Below are positions 16,452 through 26,512 of a stretch of DNA of 64,000 bases, one piece after another. The position numbers and the translations under genes were made by a program. This DNA is from Burkholderiales bacterium (lineage in GTDB: Bacteria > Pseudomonadota > Gammaproteobacteria > Burkholderiales > Burkholderiaceae_D): assembly GCA_016177875.1 (NCBI GenBank), contig JACOUL010000033.1, positions 1 through 64,000 of the forward strand, in the 5' to 3' direction. A model generated the notes under the pieces. That model had not been told where the DNA came from and made no database searches. It worked only from the letters and a program-made list of their open reading frames with translations. Numbering within the stretch: position 1 is the stretch's first letter; each line of letters begins with the position of its first letter.

Positions 16452-18950
16452 ATGCCGGAACATTCTTTTCATCATTCAGACGATGCACACAATGCGCCTA
16501 CGGGGAGCAAACAAGTGCAGGAATCGCTGGCATGCGAGCGTTTTGCCGCCACCATTGAGCAAACGCCGATATTAGCCGTTCAGGCATTCAATCGGGATGG
16601 GATTGTACAAGTATGGAACAAAGCCAGTGAAGCGCTGTATGGAATTTCGCATGAACAAGCCATCGGCAAGCCGTTGCAGGATCTCTTGCAGCCGATGGGC
16701 GAAGAGGGCAGCTTTACCGAAGAATTAGCGCGTGTTTGGGACAGCGGGCTTTCCACCAAGCCGCATGACTGGAAAATTCATACGGTCGCCGGAAAGCAAG
16801 TGTGGGTGTATTCCGCCATGGTGCCGGTCGTGCAAGACGGGAAAACCCAGTTCGTGTATTGCATGGACGTCGACATCACGGATCGCAAAAATACCGAAGA
16901 AAGGCTGCAGACAAGTGAAACGCGCTTTCGCACATTTTTCGAGCAGTCGGCCGATGCCATTGTTTTGCTGCGCAATGGGCAGTTCGCCGAATTCAATCCG
17001 GCTGCATTAAAGCTGTTTGGTTACGGCGACGACGCCGGTGCAATGGAAGGGTTAGAGCCGCGAAACGTATCCCCCAAGTATCAGCCTGACGGCCGCTTAT
17101 CCGAAGAAAAAATGGTGGAGATGGCGAAGCTCGCGCTTCAGCATGGCAATCACCGATTCGAATGGGAATATCTCGCACGCAATAATAAACTCTTCTGGGG
17201 CGAGGCGCTATTGACCGCAATTCACAACGACGGCGAAATATTGTTGTATGCGGTTGTGCGGGATATCAGTGCACGCAAGGAAGCGGAACACGCCTTGCGG
17301 TTGGCGGCCCAAGTATTTGAAAACAGCCGCGACGGCATCTTGATCATGGATATTCAGAAGCGCATCGTGTCCGTCAATCCCGCCTTTACCACGATCACCG
17401 GCTATACGGCGCACGATGCGCTGGGCAAACCGGCAAGCATGTTGGGCACAGGCTTGCAGCTGCCCGGTTATCGCGAGCACATATGGGAGAAAATGCTGAA
17501 GAGCGGACATTGGCAAGGCGAAATTTGGGGCCGCCGCCGCGACGGCACCGCTTATCCGGCGTGGGTATCGATCACGGCTGTGTATGACGAGCATGGACGG
17601 GCTCGCAATTTCATCGCTATCTTTTCCGATATCACCGAACGTAAGCAAACCGAGGAACATATCCGGCACATGGTTGAGCATGATTTTTTGACAGGCTTGC
17701 CGAATCGGGCGCTCCTGCTTGATCGTCTCCAGCAAGCAATGGCGGCTGCCAAGCGCCACCGCGCAAAGCTGGCAGTGCTGTTTCTCGATCTTGATCGCTT
17801 TAAGAACGTCAACGACTCGCTGGGGCATCATGTCGGCGACAAACTCTTGCAAGCGGTGGCTGAGCGCTTAAAAAAATGCGTGCGCACCAACGACACCGTC
17901 AGCCGTCAAGGCGGCGATGAATTCGTCATCATGTTGGCCGACATCGGCGACGATGGCCAAGCCGCGCATATTGCTGCCAATATCCTGAAGTCCATCAATC
18001 AACCATACCAGCTCGATGAGCATGTGCTGCACATCACCACTTGTATCGGCATCGCGGTCTATCCGGGCGACGGCAACGATATCGATAACTTGATCAAGCA
18101 TGCCGATACCGCCATGTATCACGCCAAGGAAAGCGGACGTAACGGCTATCAGTTTTTTAATCACGATATGAATGTTCGTATCGTCGAGCGCATCAATCTA
18201 GAAAATCATTTGCGCAGGGCGCTGCAAGACGGGCAATTCTATTTGGACTTTCAGCCGGAGCTGGACATCGCTTCCGGCCGCGCCACCAGTGCGGAGGCTT
18301 TGATTCGCTGGCAACATCCTGAGCGGGGTGTTTTGCTGCCTCAAAAATTTTTAGCGGTAGCGGAAGAGTGTGGATTGATTGTACCCATTGGCGACTGGGT
18401 ATTGCGGACGGCCTGCCATCAGGGGCGTATGTGGCGTGAGCAAGGATTGCAGATAGGCGTGGCAGTGAATCTGGCAGCCGTTCAGTTCCGGCAAAAGAAT
18501 TTTTTAGAGAACGTGGCAGAGATCCTGAAAGAGACAAGGCTACCGCCGCAGGCGCTGGAATTGGAAATTACCGAAAGCGTGTTATTCGACAATACGGAAG
18601 CCTCCATCAATACCATGCGTGCCCTGCGTCAAATGGGCATCAAGCTCGCCGTAGACGATTTCGGTACGGGCTACTCCAGCCTTTCTTATCTCAAGCATTT
18701 CCCGATCGATAAGATCAAGATCGATCAATCCTTTATCAGCGATCTCGACATCGATCCCAATGACGCCGCTATCATTCGCGCCATTTTAATTATGGCCAAA
18801 AGCATGAAACTATCCGTCATTGCGGAAGGCGTCGAGACGGCCGATCAGCTTGCTTTCTTGCGGTCGCAAGGATGCGACGAATACCAAGGCAACTATGCGG
18901 CGCGTCCGCTGCGGGCGGCGGAGTTAGGTGCCTTTTTGCATGCCCGCTGA
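16452..18950 (+). CDS. PAS-PAS-PAS-GGDEF-EAL protein
   Basis: An 832-residue soluble c-di-GMP protein. Three PAS domains with PAC tails occupy about 25-150, 155-280 and 283-405 (note NKASEALYGISHEQAIGKPL and VNPAFTTITGYTAHDALGKP). GGDEF follows at about 410-570 (QGGDEFVIML at about 485-494) and EAL at about 580-830 (EALIRWQHPERGV, ELEITESVLF, DDFGTGYSSLSYLKHFPID). Both catalytic motifs are complete. The final TERKQTEEHI coiled coil links the sensors to GGDEF. With the protein at 12499 it makes two such enzymes within 4 kb, but 1.6 kb of other genes lies between them. Confidence 0.92.
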   Translation: MPEHSFHHSDDAHNAPTGSKQVQESLACERFAATIEQTPILAVQAFNRDGIVQVWNKASEALYGISHEQAIGKPLQDLLQPMGEEGSFTEELARVWDSGLSTKPHDWKIHTVAGKQVWVYSAMVPVVQDGKTQFVYCMDVDITDRKNTEERLQTSETRFRTFFEQSADAIVLLRNGQFAEFNPAALKLFGYGDDAGAMEGLEPRNVSPKYQPDGRLSEEKMVEMAKLALQHGNHRFEWEYLARNNKLFWGEALLTAIHNDGEILLYAVVRDISARKEAEHALRLAAQVFENSRDGILIMDIQKRIVSVNPAFTTITGYTAHDALGKPASMLGTGLQLPGYREHIWEKMLKSGHWQGEIWGRRRDGTAYPAWVSITAVYDEHGRARNFIAIFSDITERKQTEEHIRHMVEHDFLTGLPNRALLLDRLQQAMAAAKRHRAKLAVLFLDLDRFKNVNDSLGHHVGDKLLQAVAERLKKCVRTNDTVSRQGGDEFVIMLADIGDDGQAAHIAANILKSINQPYQLDEHVLHITTCIGIAVYPGDGNDIDNLIKHADTAMYHAKESGRNGYQFFNHDMNVRIVERINLENHLRRALQDGQFYLDFQPELDIASGRATSAEALIRWQHPERGVLLPQKFLAVAEECGLIVPIGDWVLRTACHQGRMWREQGLQIGVAVNLAAVQFRQKNFLENVAEILKETRLPPQALELEITESVLFDNTEASINTMRALRQMGIKLAVDDFGTGYSSLSYLKHFPIDKIKIDQSFISDLDIDPNDAAIIRAILIMAKSMKLSVIAEGVETADQLAFLRSQGCDEYQGNYAARPLRAAELGAFLHAR

Positions 18951-18954
18951 GCGG

Positions 18955-20367
18955 CTATTTTTTCTCGGGACGCTTCATCTGCCGCAGCAACATCGCCGCC
19001 ATGCCGCCTAAAATCAGCACGCCGGCAATTAATACGGCCCACAACACATTTTTTGACAGCGGCTGATCGGCGCCGGTTTGCATCGCCGGCGTTTTTCCGG
19101 AAGGAGAAGTCGGCGCCGTCAATTGCAGCTTGGCTGACGATGCCGCGAGTTTTTGATCGGCGCGGTAACCCGGCACCAGGGTGGCGATATCCAAGGCTGC
19201 GTTGGCGATTGCCGGCGCTCCCCATGCCAGCGTGAACGGCGGATTGCCGCGCGCAAGAAAGACCAGGGTGTGCGGCACGAAGCCGACTTGCACGGAGGGC
19301 GGGCTTGCACCGATGCCGCCGCTGCGCGTATCGATCGCCAAGCGCAAGCGGCTTTCCGGCGGCGCATGTAAATCGATTTCCGGCGAATTCACTTCGCCTT
19401 GCGGCGATTGCAATCGATACACCACGCTGCGCGCCATGGTTTCCCAGCCGCTGTATTCGCGATGGCGGCGATGACCGATTTCGGTGGCGACGAAGCGCTG
19501 AATTTGCAGCGGGGCGAGCGTGTTGACTTGCGGCAGATTGATGCGCAATTGCTCCAGCGGCATGCGGCCGGGCAGAACATAGTCATAGGTACTTGGTTGA
19601 ACGCTCGAAGCCGCAATCGGTTCCGACCAAATGCGCGGCGCTTGATCGACCGAAGTCTGCATGACACCGAGCGAGACGGCGGTAATCGCAGGCGCCTGCT
19701 GCGGGTCGGCCCATAGGATGCGCAGGTATTTACCCGCATCGCTGTCCCATTCGGCATGGCTGCGTTCGATGCGCTGCCCATCATGTTCCATGCGCACCAG
19801 CTGGGCATCGCCTTTTAAAAGACGCCACTGCTGCAAATCGTCGCTGGTCTCGATGCTGTACCGATGAAACGGCGAATTGCTTGGGCCGGCACTTAATCGC
19901 AAGAAGCGTACGCCGTTTTTGATTTTGCTCGCATCCAGCACCACGCCGCGCACGACATTGCCGCTATTCGTTGTCGACGGCGTCTGGCGCACCGATACCA
20001 AGGTGCCGTCGGCATTCTTGCGCACTTCGATGGAAATATCGCCGGCATGGATCGGCTTGCTCGCCGGCGTCACGATGGGAAATAGCGGCACGGTCGTTTC
20101 ATTCACTTGCGATACCGTGCGCGTTTCATGACGCAACAGTGCATGCGGCACGACTTCGCCTTGAGCGTTGAACACGCGCACATCTCCCAAGTCGCTGCGT
20201 TGCACGCCTTGGTATAGCGTCAGCGGCAAAGCGATTTGATGAAAGGGATCGCTGCCGCTGGCGTTTATCGTCGTCCGGTAGGCGAAAGTCTCAGGGCGTA
20301 CGGCAGTTTGCGCGCCTACGCTGCTCGCGATCAATGTCGCTAAAGTGAATGTATAAATGCGCATCAT
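18955..20367 (-). CDS. DUF3999 periplasmic protein
   Basis: A 470-residue exported protein with a signal peptide (cleavage after SSVGAQ) and one C-terminal membrane helix (about 440-460, LWAVLIAGVLILGGMAAMLL), so most of it faces the periplasm. DUF3999 proteins are almost always paired with DUF2339 membrane proteins. The start overlaps the end of the upstream DUF2339 gene (ATGA), showing tight coupling. The role is unknown; a cell-envelope complex with its partner is likely. Tail-to-tail with the GGDEF-EAL gene, only 4 bases apart. Confidence 0.82.
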   Translation of the reverse strand: MMRIYTFTLATLIASSVGAQTAVRPETFAYRTTINASGSDPFHQIALPLTLYQGVQRSDLGDVRVFNAQGEVVPHALLRHETRTVSQVNETTVPLFPIVTPASKPIHAGDISIEVRKNADGTLVSVRQTPSTTNSGNVVRGVVLDASKIKNGVRFLRLSAGPSNSPFHRYSIETSDDLQQWRLLKGDAQLVRMEHDGQRIERSHAEWDSDAGKYLRILWADPQQAPAITAVSLGVMQTSVDQAPRIWSEPIAASSVQPSTYDYVLPGRMPLEQLRINLPQVNTLAPLQIQRFVATEIGHRRHREYSGWETMARSVVYRLQSPQGEVNSPEIDLHAPPESRLRLAIDTRSGGIGASPPSVQVGFVPHTLVFLARGNPPFTLAWGAPAIANAALDIATLVPGYRADQKLAASSAKLQLTAPTSPSGKTPAMQTGADQPLSKNVLWAVLIAGVLILGGMAAMLLRQMKRPEKK

Positions 20368-23300
20368 GCGGATGTCGGCTCGGCAGGATTAGGAGAGGGA
20401 GTATCGGCTGAGGCAGCATCTTTTCTCGGCGGCAGCGGCGCGAAGTAACCGACCAGCAGCAACAGCAAACCGACCACGATGAAAGAAACGATGCGTGCCA
20501 AACTGCCTTTGGCAGCCAGCTCGACCAGGAATAATTTTGCCACGACCACGGCGATCAGCGAGGCGCCGGAAATCCATACCCAGCGCAAGCGGTTCCGATT
20601 GCCGAACAACATCAAGCCGATCGCGGTGATGCTCCATACGATCGAGAGCGATGCCTGCACCAGCGTCGAATCGAGCAGCTCGGCAGTTCGCCATGCCACG
20701 CCGCCCCAGTGATGGCAAGTGCGCATCACCATGCCGGTAATGACGGCTAAACTCGATGCGCCGACCACGGCGGCAAGCAAGGTTCGGCTGGCGCGGAAAG
20801 CCGGCGATTCGCGTTGCGTCCACCACCAGGCGGTGATGCCGAGCAGCACGGCGGCTTGTGCGATTTCAAGCGGATTCAATAACGGCACATAGGGCAAAGG
20901 CGTCGCGGCGCCATCGCTTACCGCATTCGCTATCCATACCCAGAACAAGAGATATGCCATGATCGGCAATGCCGATGCCACCACGTATGCATCGTGGAAA
21001 TCGCGCAGCGGCCAACGCTTGCGCAGCGCAGGATTGATGATCGCCCACAAGTAAGCCACCGGCGCAATCATCCAGCCCAACAGCGGCCAAGCGGACTCGG
21101 CGGATGTGGCGTGCGCGAATTGCCAGCGAAGTTCGATTGCAGCGATCAGCACGAATAGCCAAGCGCCGCCTATGTGGGCAAGCTGCAGCAGCGGCGTGGC
21201 GATCCAAGCGGTTTGACGTCGCAGCAAAATAAGATGCATCGCCAATGCCAGCGGCCAAGCCAATGCGCCCCATGAAACAAGGGGATGCCATGCGGCGCCA
21301 AACGGCGAGCCGGCCAATAGGAGCAAAAGAGCAGGCAGGTAAACCAAGCTCGCTTGACCCAATTGCCGCCAATCGCGTCTGCGCGCGATGACGCTCCAGA
21401 GCCAGCAACTTGCAATGGCAATACCGATCAGCGCCGCGTTAGCGGTAACGGCGGAAGCCGCGCGCGTCATTTCATCGACCCAGGCAAACGCCCACCAGGC
21501 AATTGCCCAGAACAGCGTAATCCAGCCGATCGCGATGTCGACATCCTTCGCGTCTTTTCGCTGCAGCAAGCGCGCGCAAGTAAAGGCGGCGAGCGAGATC
21601 AACAACGGACCCCAGTAGCCGCTGTGCATGAAAGGCTTGACGGTTGCGACATCCGGTGCGGTAGTCGAAAATAATAAGCGCGTGCCGAACCAGGCGGCGC
21701 CGGCAATGCCTTGCAAGACAAGCGCAAACACCAGCGCGCCCGTATGCCTGACGCGCAAAGCCCACCACAGCGTGGCGATGCCGGTGATTGGCCACACCAT
21801 CGCCGCGAATCGCCACGGCATCACAAACAAAGGCGCGAGATTAATGAACGCCAAGCCGGCCAGCAAAGACAGACTGGCGATGCCGCTCACTTGCGCCGGC
21901 GTAGTTGCGTTGTCCGTATTGTCGGCAACTTGGCGCGCCATTGCCCACACGCCGGCCAGCATCGCGCCGCCGATCAAGCTTGCCGCCAATAAGCCGTGCC
22001 AGCCGTTCGCCAGCACAGCGCCGCCGGCAGCGCCATGCAGCGTCGTCATGAATAACACGCCGGCCAGCGCTTGATACAAGCAGCCCCAGATCGTCAGCGC
22101 GCGTTCGGAAAATTTGCGCGAAGCATAAACGGCGACCGTCCCGAGTATTGCCAGCGCCGTCGCCGCCCACTCCATCGCCCACAAGAGAAAAGGCATCAAG
22201 GCGATGAACAGCACGCCGAAGGCGATGAGCCAGCCGCGCATGCCGTGCTCGAACCCATGTAAATGTTCTTTCGGTGCGCCGCGCAACATGCGATAGACCA
22301 GCCAAATCGCGATTGCCAACATGCCGCAGCCGAGCAGCGAACCGTCGAGAACGACAGCACCCGCGCCGATATGCAAGTTGAGCGCAAAATACACCGCCGA
22401 GCCGAACAGCAAGAGCAAAGCAAACAAGCGCGCATGCACGCGTTGTTGCCGCACGCCGACCCAATAGACGCCTGCCGCTTCGACTGCCCACGCGGCCGAT
22501 GTCCATTGCTGTTCCAAGCCGAGCGGAATCGCGAGACTGCCGAAGATCGTCGCCAATGCGATCATGGTTTCATTCAAGAGCGCATAGCGCATGCCGGTGC
22601 GGCGGAATAAGAAGAAAGCCAGCACGATGTAGGCAATGCCGAAGCCGAGCGCGGAAAACGCCGGGCCGTAGTCGAAATGGCGTGTCATCAAATATTGCAT
22701 GCCGAAGGTGGCGAGCGGCACGCCGAACACCAGCGTGCCGTCGACGTAACTGACATGCGGCGCCGCATGTTTTACATTCGCTTCGAAGCCGGCAATCTCG
22801 GCTGCCGGCGCTTCCGCAAGCGTGCGCCGCGCGAACAGGAAGGTGATCAAGACATACAGCACGAACAGCAGCAGCAGGAAAGGTTCGCTGATGCCGAACA
22901 GCTCCGGCCGATAATATTTTTCGCCCCATGCCGCAGCAAGTATGAAGGAGCAAACGAAGCCGATGACATTGAGCATGCGCCAAGCTTTGAACCAGGCGAT
23001 GGCGACGATGCCCAGATTAATCAGCGTGAGATAAGTGAAAAAGGCGACATGATGTTCGCTGCCGGTGGATGCCAACACCGGCGCCGCGAAGCCGCCGAGC
23101 GAGGCCGCCACCGCCAAGGGCAGGGCGTCTTCTAAAATCGCGAGCAATGCGGCAAACGCCGCCACGCCGATCAAGATTGTAAAGCCGAATTCGAGCGGGA
23201 TCAGCGGATGCAGCTTCATTGCCGCCAAGGTAGTTAAGTAAAGCACGCCGACGCCGGCGCCTTGCAAGATCACGCCGTAGTTGTCTTTCTTGTGACGGAC

Positions 23301-24020
23301 TTTCCAACCGAACAGAAGTAAGCCGATGCCGGTTGCCGCCACGCCGGCATAACGCAATTCAACCGGCACCGTCACGTTTTCTGTCACGTAGCGCAACAAG
23401 AAGGCCAAACCCAGGAATAGGATCAGCACGCCGATCTTGACGATGGGGTTGCCGCCGATGACCCAGCGTTGAATGAAGAGCGACAGCCAAGTCGGCTCGG
23501 CGGGTTTTTTGGGTGGCGTGACTGGTGCCGGTTTGGGCGGCTCCATTTTTGCTGCGGCAGCCGGCTGGGGAGGAGGCATCACCGGTGTCGCTTGTGGTGG
23601 CTTGGCCGTTGATTGGGCGGGCACCGACGCCGCCGCAGTTTCGCTCGGCATCTTGAGCGGCGCGCTCGTCGTCGTTTTTTCGATCAGGGCATCTTTGCGC
23701 GGTTCGGGCTTGGGCACCTGCGCCTCTTCGTCGGCATGTGCGGCTTCAGCTTGTGCAGCCTTAGTCGGTGCAACTGCAGTGCCGGCGCTCAGGCGCGCCT
23801 CCAACTCGGTGATGCGCTGAGTCATGCGGCGCATTTGCTCTTGCAGATTGCGCACCTGCACTTCCAGCGCGCTCACCGCGGCCGATCCGCTATCTTGCAT
23901 GCTGCTGCGGCCGAGGAGATGACCAATGAACGCGCCTAAGGCGCCCAGAAACATCGCTGCCCTGAATGATTCAAAGGCGGCGCCCAGCATTAATCCGATA
24001 ATGAGACCCAACCAGGTCAT
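20364..24020 (-). CDS. DUF2339 polytopic membrane protein
   Basis: About 1218 residues from ATG at 24020, with GGGAGGAAAC immediately upstream; a longer reading to 24086 has no such site. It opens with one membrane helix, then a coiled coil (EVQVRNLQEQMRRMTQRITE), a Pro/Ala-rich linker, and about 25-30 hydrophobic segments to the C-terminus. This is the standard DUF2339 layout. The gene is first of a pair with the DUF3999 gene. Function unknown. Confidence 0.85.
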   Translation of the reverse strand: MTWLGLIIGLMLGAAFESFRAAMFLGALGAFIGHLLGRSSMQDSGSAAVSALEVQVRNLQEQMRRMTQRITELEARLSAGTAVAPTKAAQAEAAHADEEAQVPKPEPRKDALIEKTTTSAPLKMPSETAAASVPAQSTAKPPQATPVMPPPQPAAAAKMEPPKPAPVTPPKKPAEPTWLSLFIQRWVIGGNPIVKIGVLILFLGLAFLLRYVTENVTVPVELRYAGVAATGIGLLLFGWKVRHKKDNYGVILQGAGVGVLYLTTLAAMKLHPLIPLEFGFTILIGVAAFAALLAILEDALPLAVAASLGGFAAPVLASTGSEHHVAFFTYLTLINLGIVAIAWFKAWRMLNVIGFVCSFILAAAWGEKYYRPELFGISEPFLLLLFVLYVLITFLFARRTLAEAPAAEIAGFEANVKHAAPHVSYVDGTLVFGVPLATFGMQYLMTRHFDYGPAFSALGFGIAYIVLAFFLFRRTGMRYALLNETMIALATIFGSLAIPLGLEQQWTSAAWAVEAAGVYWVGVRQQRVHARLFALLLLFGSAVYFALNLHIGAGAVVLDGSLLGCGMLAIAIWLVYRMLRGAPKEHLHGFEHGMRGWLIAFGVLFIALMPFLLWAMEWAATALAILGTVAVYASRKFSERALTIWGCLYQALAGVLFMTTLHGAAGGAVLANGWHGLLAASLIGGAMLAGVWAMARQVADNTDNATTPAQVSGIASLSLLAGLAFINLAPLFVMPWRFAAMVWPITGIATLWWALRVRHTGALVFALVLQGIAGAAWFGTRLLFSTTAPDVATVKPFMHSGYWGPLLISLAAFTCARLLQRKDAKDVDIAIGWITLFWAIAWWAFAWVDEMTRAASAVTANAALIGIAIASCWLWSVIARRRDWRQLGQASLVYLPALLLLLAGSPFGAAWHPLVSWGALAWPLALAMHLILLRRQTAWIATPLLQLAHIGGAWLFVLIAAIELRWQFAHATSAESAWPLLGWMIAPVAYLWAIINPALRKRWPLRDFHDAYVVASALPIMAYLLFWVWIANAVSDGAATPLPYVPLLNPLEIAQAAVLLGITAWWWTQRESPAFRASRTLLAAVVGASSLAVITGMVMRTCHHWGGVAWRTAELLDSTLVQASLSIVWSITAIGLMLFGNRNRLRWVWISGASLIAVVVAKLFLVELAAKGSLARIVSFIVVGLLLLLVGYFAPLPPRKDAASADTPSPNPAEPTSA

Positions 24021-24121
24021 GTTTCCTCCCATGAATTGCCGTGTAGAGAATGAGCAAACCATCCATCGGCGCTTGTTATCAAACAATTATTGCATAAAGG
24101 TGTGCTACAAATGAGGTTTGC

Positions 24122-25726
24122 ATGCGTTGCGCAATGCGTCAGATGAATGTTCAATCAAAAATAGTCGATGCACCGATTCGCTTGGCGGAAGTCGTCACCG
24201 CCTTGTCGCTCGCGACCGACCTCGGCATGGGGCAGCCCTTATCGTTTGCTTTGCGCGCTTGCGTGTTATCGCTGCGTCTCGGCAAGGCAGCCGGCATGGA
24301 CGAAGCGGCATTGCGCACCACCTATTTCCAGGCGCTGTTGCGCTACATCGGCTGCAACGTCGACACCCACATTCTCTCTGCCGTGGTCGGCGATGAAGTC
24401 GCTATGCGCCACGATTTTGCGGCGATCGACAATGGCAATGTCGCGGAAGTGATCGGCATATTCATGCGCAGCATACGGCAAGCCAATGGCGGGGCATCCG
24501 CGCTCCAATTGGCAAAGGCCATGGCGCAAGGATTCATGGCGATGCCGGGAATCAAGGCAGGATTCGAGGGACATTGCGAAGTGGCGCAACGCTTGGCGGC
24601 GCGATTGGGTTTGGATGCCGACGTACAAACCGCGCTGGGACAATTGTATGAACGTTGGGATGGCAAAGGTGCGCCGCACGGCTTGCGCGGTGAAGCGATT
24701 GCGCCGTCGGTACGCGTGGTGACGCTGGCGCAGGATGCCTTAGTGCATTTCGGTTTGGGCGGCATCGATGCTGTAATTAGGATGGTGAAGAAGCGGCGCG
24801 GCAGCGCCTACGATCCGGCGCTTGCGGATTGTTTTTGCGACGGCGCCCAACAGTTACTGGCCGATCTCGATCAAGAGCCGGGTTTGGATGTCATTCTCGC
24901 TTTAGAGCCTGGCGAGCCGCGCTGGCTGAGTGAAGAAGAGTTGGATGAAGCATGCCGCGCCATGGCGGATTTCGTCGATGTGAAATCGCCCTATACCTTG
25001 AATCATTCGGACGGCGTCGCCATGCTCGCTGCAGCCGCCGGCGAGCAAGCCGGTTTGCCCAAGCAAGACGTGATCAACTTGCGCCGCGCGGCATGGCTGC
25101 ACGACCTCGGCCGCACCGGCATCTCCGCCGGCATCTGGGAAAAACCGGGGCCGCTCAATCCGCAGGAATGGGACAAGGTGCATCTGCATGCCTACTACAC
25201 CGAGCGCGTGCTGGCCGCGACGCCAGGCTTGGCCGCATTGGGCGAGCTCGCCTCCATGCATCACGAACGCTGCGACGGCAGCGGCTACCACCGTCGTTGT
25301 AGCGGCGCGGCGATTCCTTTTCCCGCGCGCATCTTGGCGGCGGCCGACATGTATCAAGCCTTGATCGAAGCGCGGCCGTATCGTGCTGCGCACGACGCAT
25401 CTTCCGCCGCAGCGGAAATGCAAAAGGCAGTGAAGGACGGCAAGCTGGACGGCGCGGCAGTCGATTGCGTGCTGATCGCCGCCGGCCATCGCGTGCGGCG
25501 CGCCAGGATCGGCGCACCGGCTGGCTTGAGCGAACGAGAGGTGGAAGTGCTGCGACTGTTGGCGCAAGGCCATCCGACCAAGCGCATTGCTTCGCTGCTG
25601 AATATTTCAGTCAAGACGGCCGATCATCACATCCAGAAAATTTACGGCAAGACCGGTGTTTCCACGCGCGCCGGGGCGACGCTGTTTGCGATGGAGCAGG
25701 GGTTGGCTTGTGCGAGGGGGGAGTAA
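24122..25726 (+). CDS. HD-GYP-like phosphodiesterase fused to LuxR HTH
   Basis: A 534-residue protein with two HD-type halves and a DNA-binding tail. The first half (about 15-240) keeps only part of the HD-GYP fold (YERWDGKGAPHGLRGEAI). The second (about 275-455) has the metal-binding HD in AAWLHDLGRTGIS (about 322-334) and MHHERCDGSGYHRRCSG, where the usual GYP is GYH. Residues 470-530 are a LuxR helix-turn-helix (LSEREVEVLRLLAQGHPTKR, then SVKTADHHIQKIYGKTG). It could couple c-di-GMP or another nucleotide to transcription. The start at 24122 has GAGG upstream; 24143 is an alternative. Confidence 0.87.
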   Translation: MRCAMRQMNVQSKIVDAPIRLAEVVTALSLATDLGMGQPLSFALRACVLSLRLGKAAGMDEAALRTTYFQALLRYIGCNVDTHILSAVVGDEVAMRHDFAAIDNGNVAEVIGIFMRSIRQANGGASALQLAKAMAQGFMAMPGIKAGFEGHCEVAQRLAARLGLDADVQTALGQLYERWDGKGAPHGLRGEAIAPSVRVVTLAQDALVHFGLGGIDAVIRMVKKRRGSAYDPALADCFCDGAQQLLADLDQEPGLDVILALEPGEPRWLSEEELDEACRAMADFVDVKSPYTLNHSDGVAMLAAAAGEQAGLPKQDVINLRRAAWLHDLGRTGISAGIWEKPGPLNPQEWDKVHLHAYYTERVLAATPGLAALGELASMHHERCDGSGYHRRCSGAAIPFPARILAAADMYQALIEARPYRAAHDASSAAAEMQKAVKDGKLDGAAVDCVLIAAGHRVRRARIGAPAGLSEREVEVLRLLAQGHPTKRIASLLNISVKTADHHIQKIYGKTGVSTRAGATLFAMEQGLACARGE

Positions 25727-25803
25727 GTTCGGCCGGCGATGTCGGGGTGCGAAAGGCCGGGTTCGACTCGGAGCGGATGGTCGACATCCGCGTTGGATAG
25801 AAA

Positions 25804-26448
25804 TCACGGTTTGCGCAGCACTGGACTAAAAATGTAGTTAACTTGCATTCGTCCTTCCGTTCTCGTGCGATGAAAGTTGTCGAGTGCCACACATGTTTCA
25901 AAACTGAGAAGCGCTATAAGCTTTTGAGTGGAGGAGCCAAGCGTCATGTTGTACATGCGTGTCTTTCCTGCCTCTAGGCCGGCAAGTATGGGGTAAACCG
26001 CAGTCCATATATCAAATACTGGCGGGATGAGATGATGGACATCGGCTGCTAGCTGACGCAGTTGGTGCGAGTCAAGATTGTTTGCGATTGGGTGGGCAAA
26101 GTGCTGATGCAAGACCAAACGAAGCGTTTGACCTGGCAGCGCGATGCCGTTCATGATTTGCTCCAGCTGCTTGCTGTAGAACTCTATGTCTTCTCTGGCT
26201 TGTTGGAGGTAGGCTTGATCGAATTCGTGGACGTTCATCTGTGATTGCAAGGCGACTTGCCTAAGCAGGACAGCCAGCGTTAGCAGTGCCACGATTGGAG
26301 AGTAGATTCCTCCGATTGCAGATCCAAACTCAGCCCAACGAGCATGATTTGACGATATGGCGGCACCGAAGATGCATAAATAGACAACAACCGGAGCTGC
26401 AATGACACCAAAGATTAGTAGCGTTGCGATGTGCGCTTTCTTGTTCAT
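25804..26448 (-). CDS. Integron-cassette hypothetical membrane protein
   Basis: A 214-residue protein with two N-terminal membrane helices (about 8-30 and 48-64) and a helical cytoplasmic part that resembles small 'phage abortive infection'-type membrane proteins (WAEFGSAIGGIYSPIVALLT, then LLRQVALQ). The match is weak and function is unknown. The ATG lies only seven bases inside the attC boundary at 26456, so the gene begins at a cassette junction and has almost no leader. Base composition is clearly lower in G+C than the flanking chromosome. No complete attC follows its stop, so this cassette may be cut at its far end. Confidence 0.65.
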   Translation of the reverse strand: MNKKAHIATLLIFGVIAAPVVVYLCIFGAAISSNHARWAEFGSAIGGIYSPIVALLTLAVLLRQVALQSQMNVHEFDQAYLQQAREDIEFYSKQLEQIMNGIALPGQTLRLVLHQHFAHPIANNLDSHQLRQLAADVHHLIPPVFDIWTAVYPILAGLEAGKTRMYNMTLGSSTQKLIALLSFETCVALDNFHRTRTEGRMQVNYIFSPVLRKP

Positions 26449-26455
26449 GATGCTG

Positions 26456-26512
26456 GCCTAACGTGTTGGATAACCAGTTGCGAAGCTGTATGTGTTCATC
26501 TGCATGTTAGGC
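26456..26512 (-). repeat. attC recombination site (57 bp)
   Basis: On the minus strand the site opens with GCCTAAC and closes with GTTAGGC, the inverse core sites of an integron attC. Near the 3' core stands GTTATCCAACAC, an L'-like box. The stop codon TAA of the upstream cassette gene (26507-26992) is inside the first core site, as is common in gene cassettes. Length is at the short end of the known range. Confidence 0.8.
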
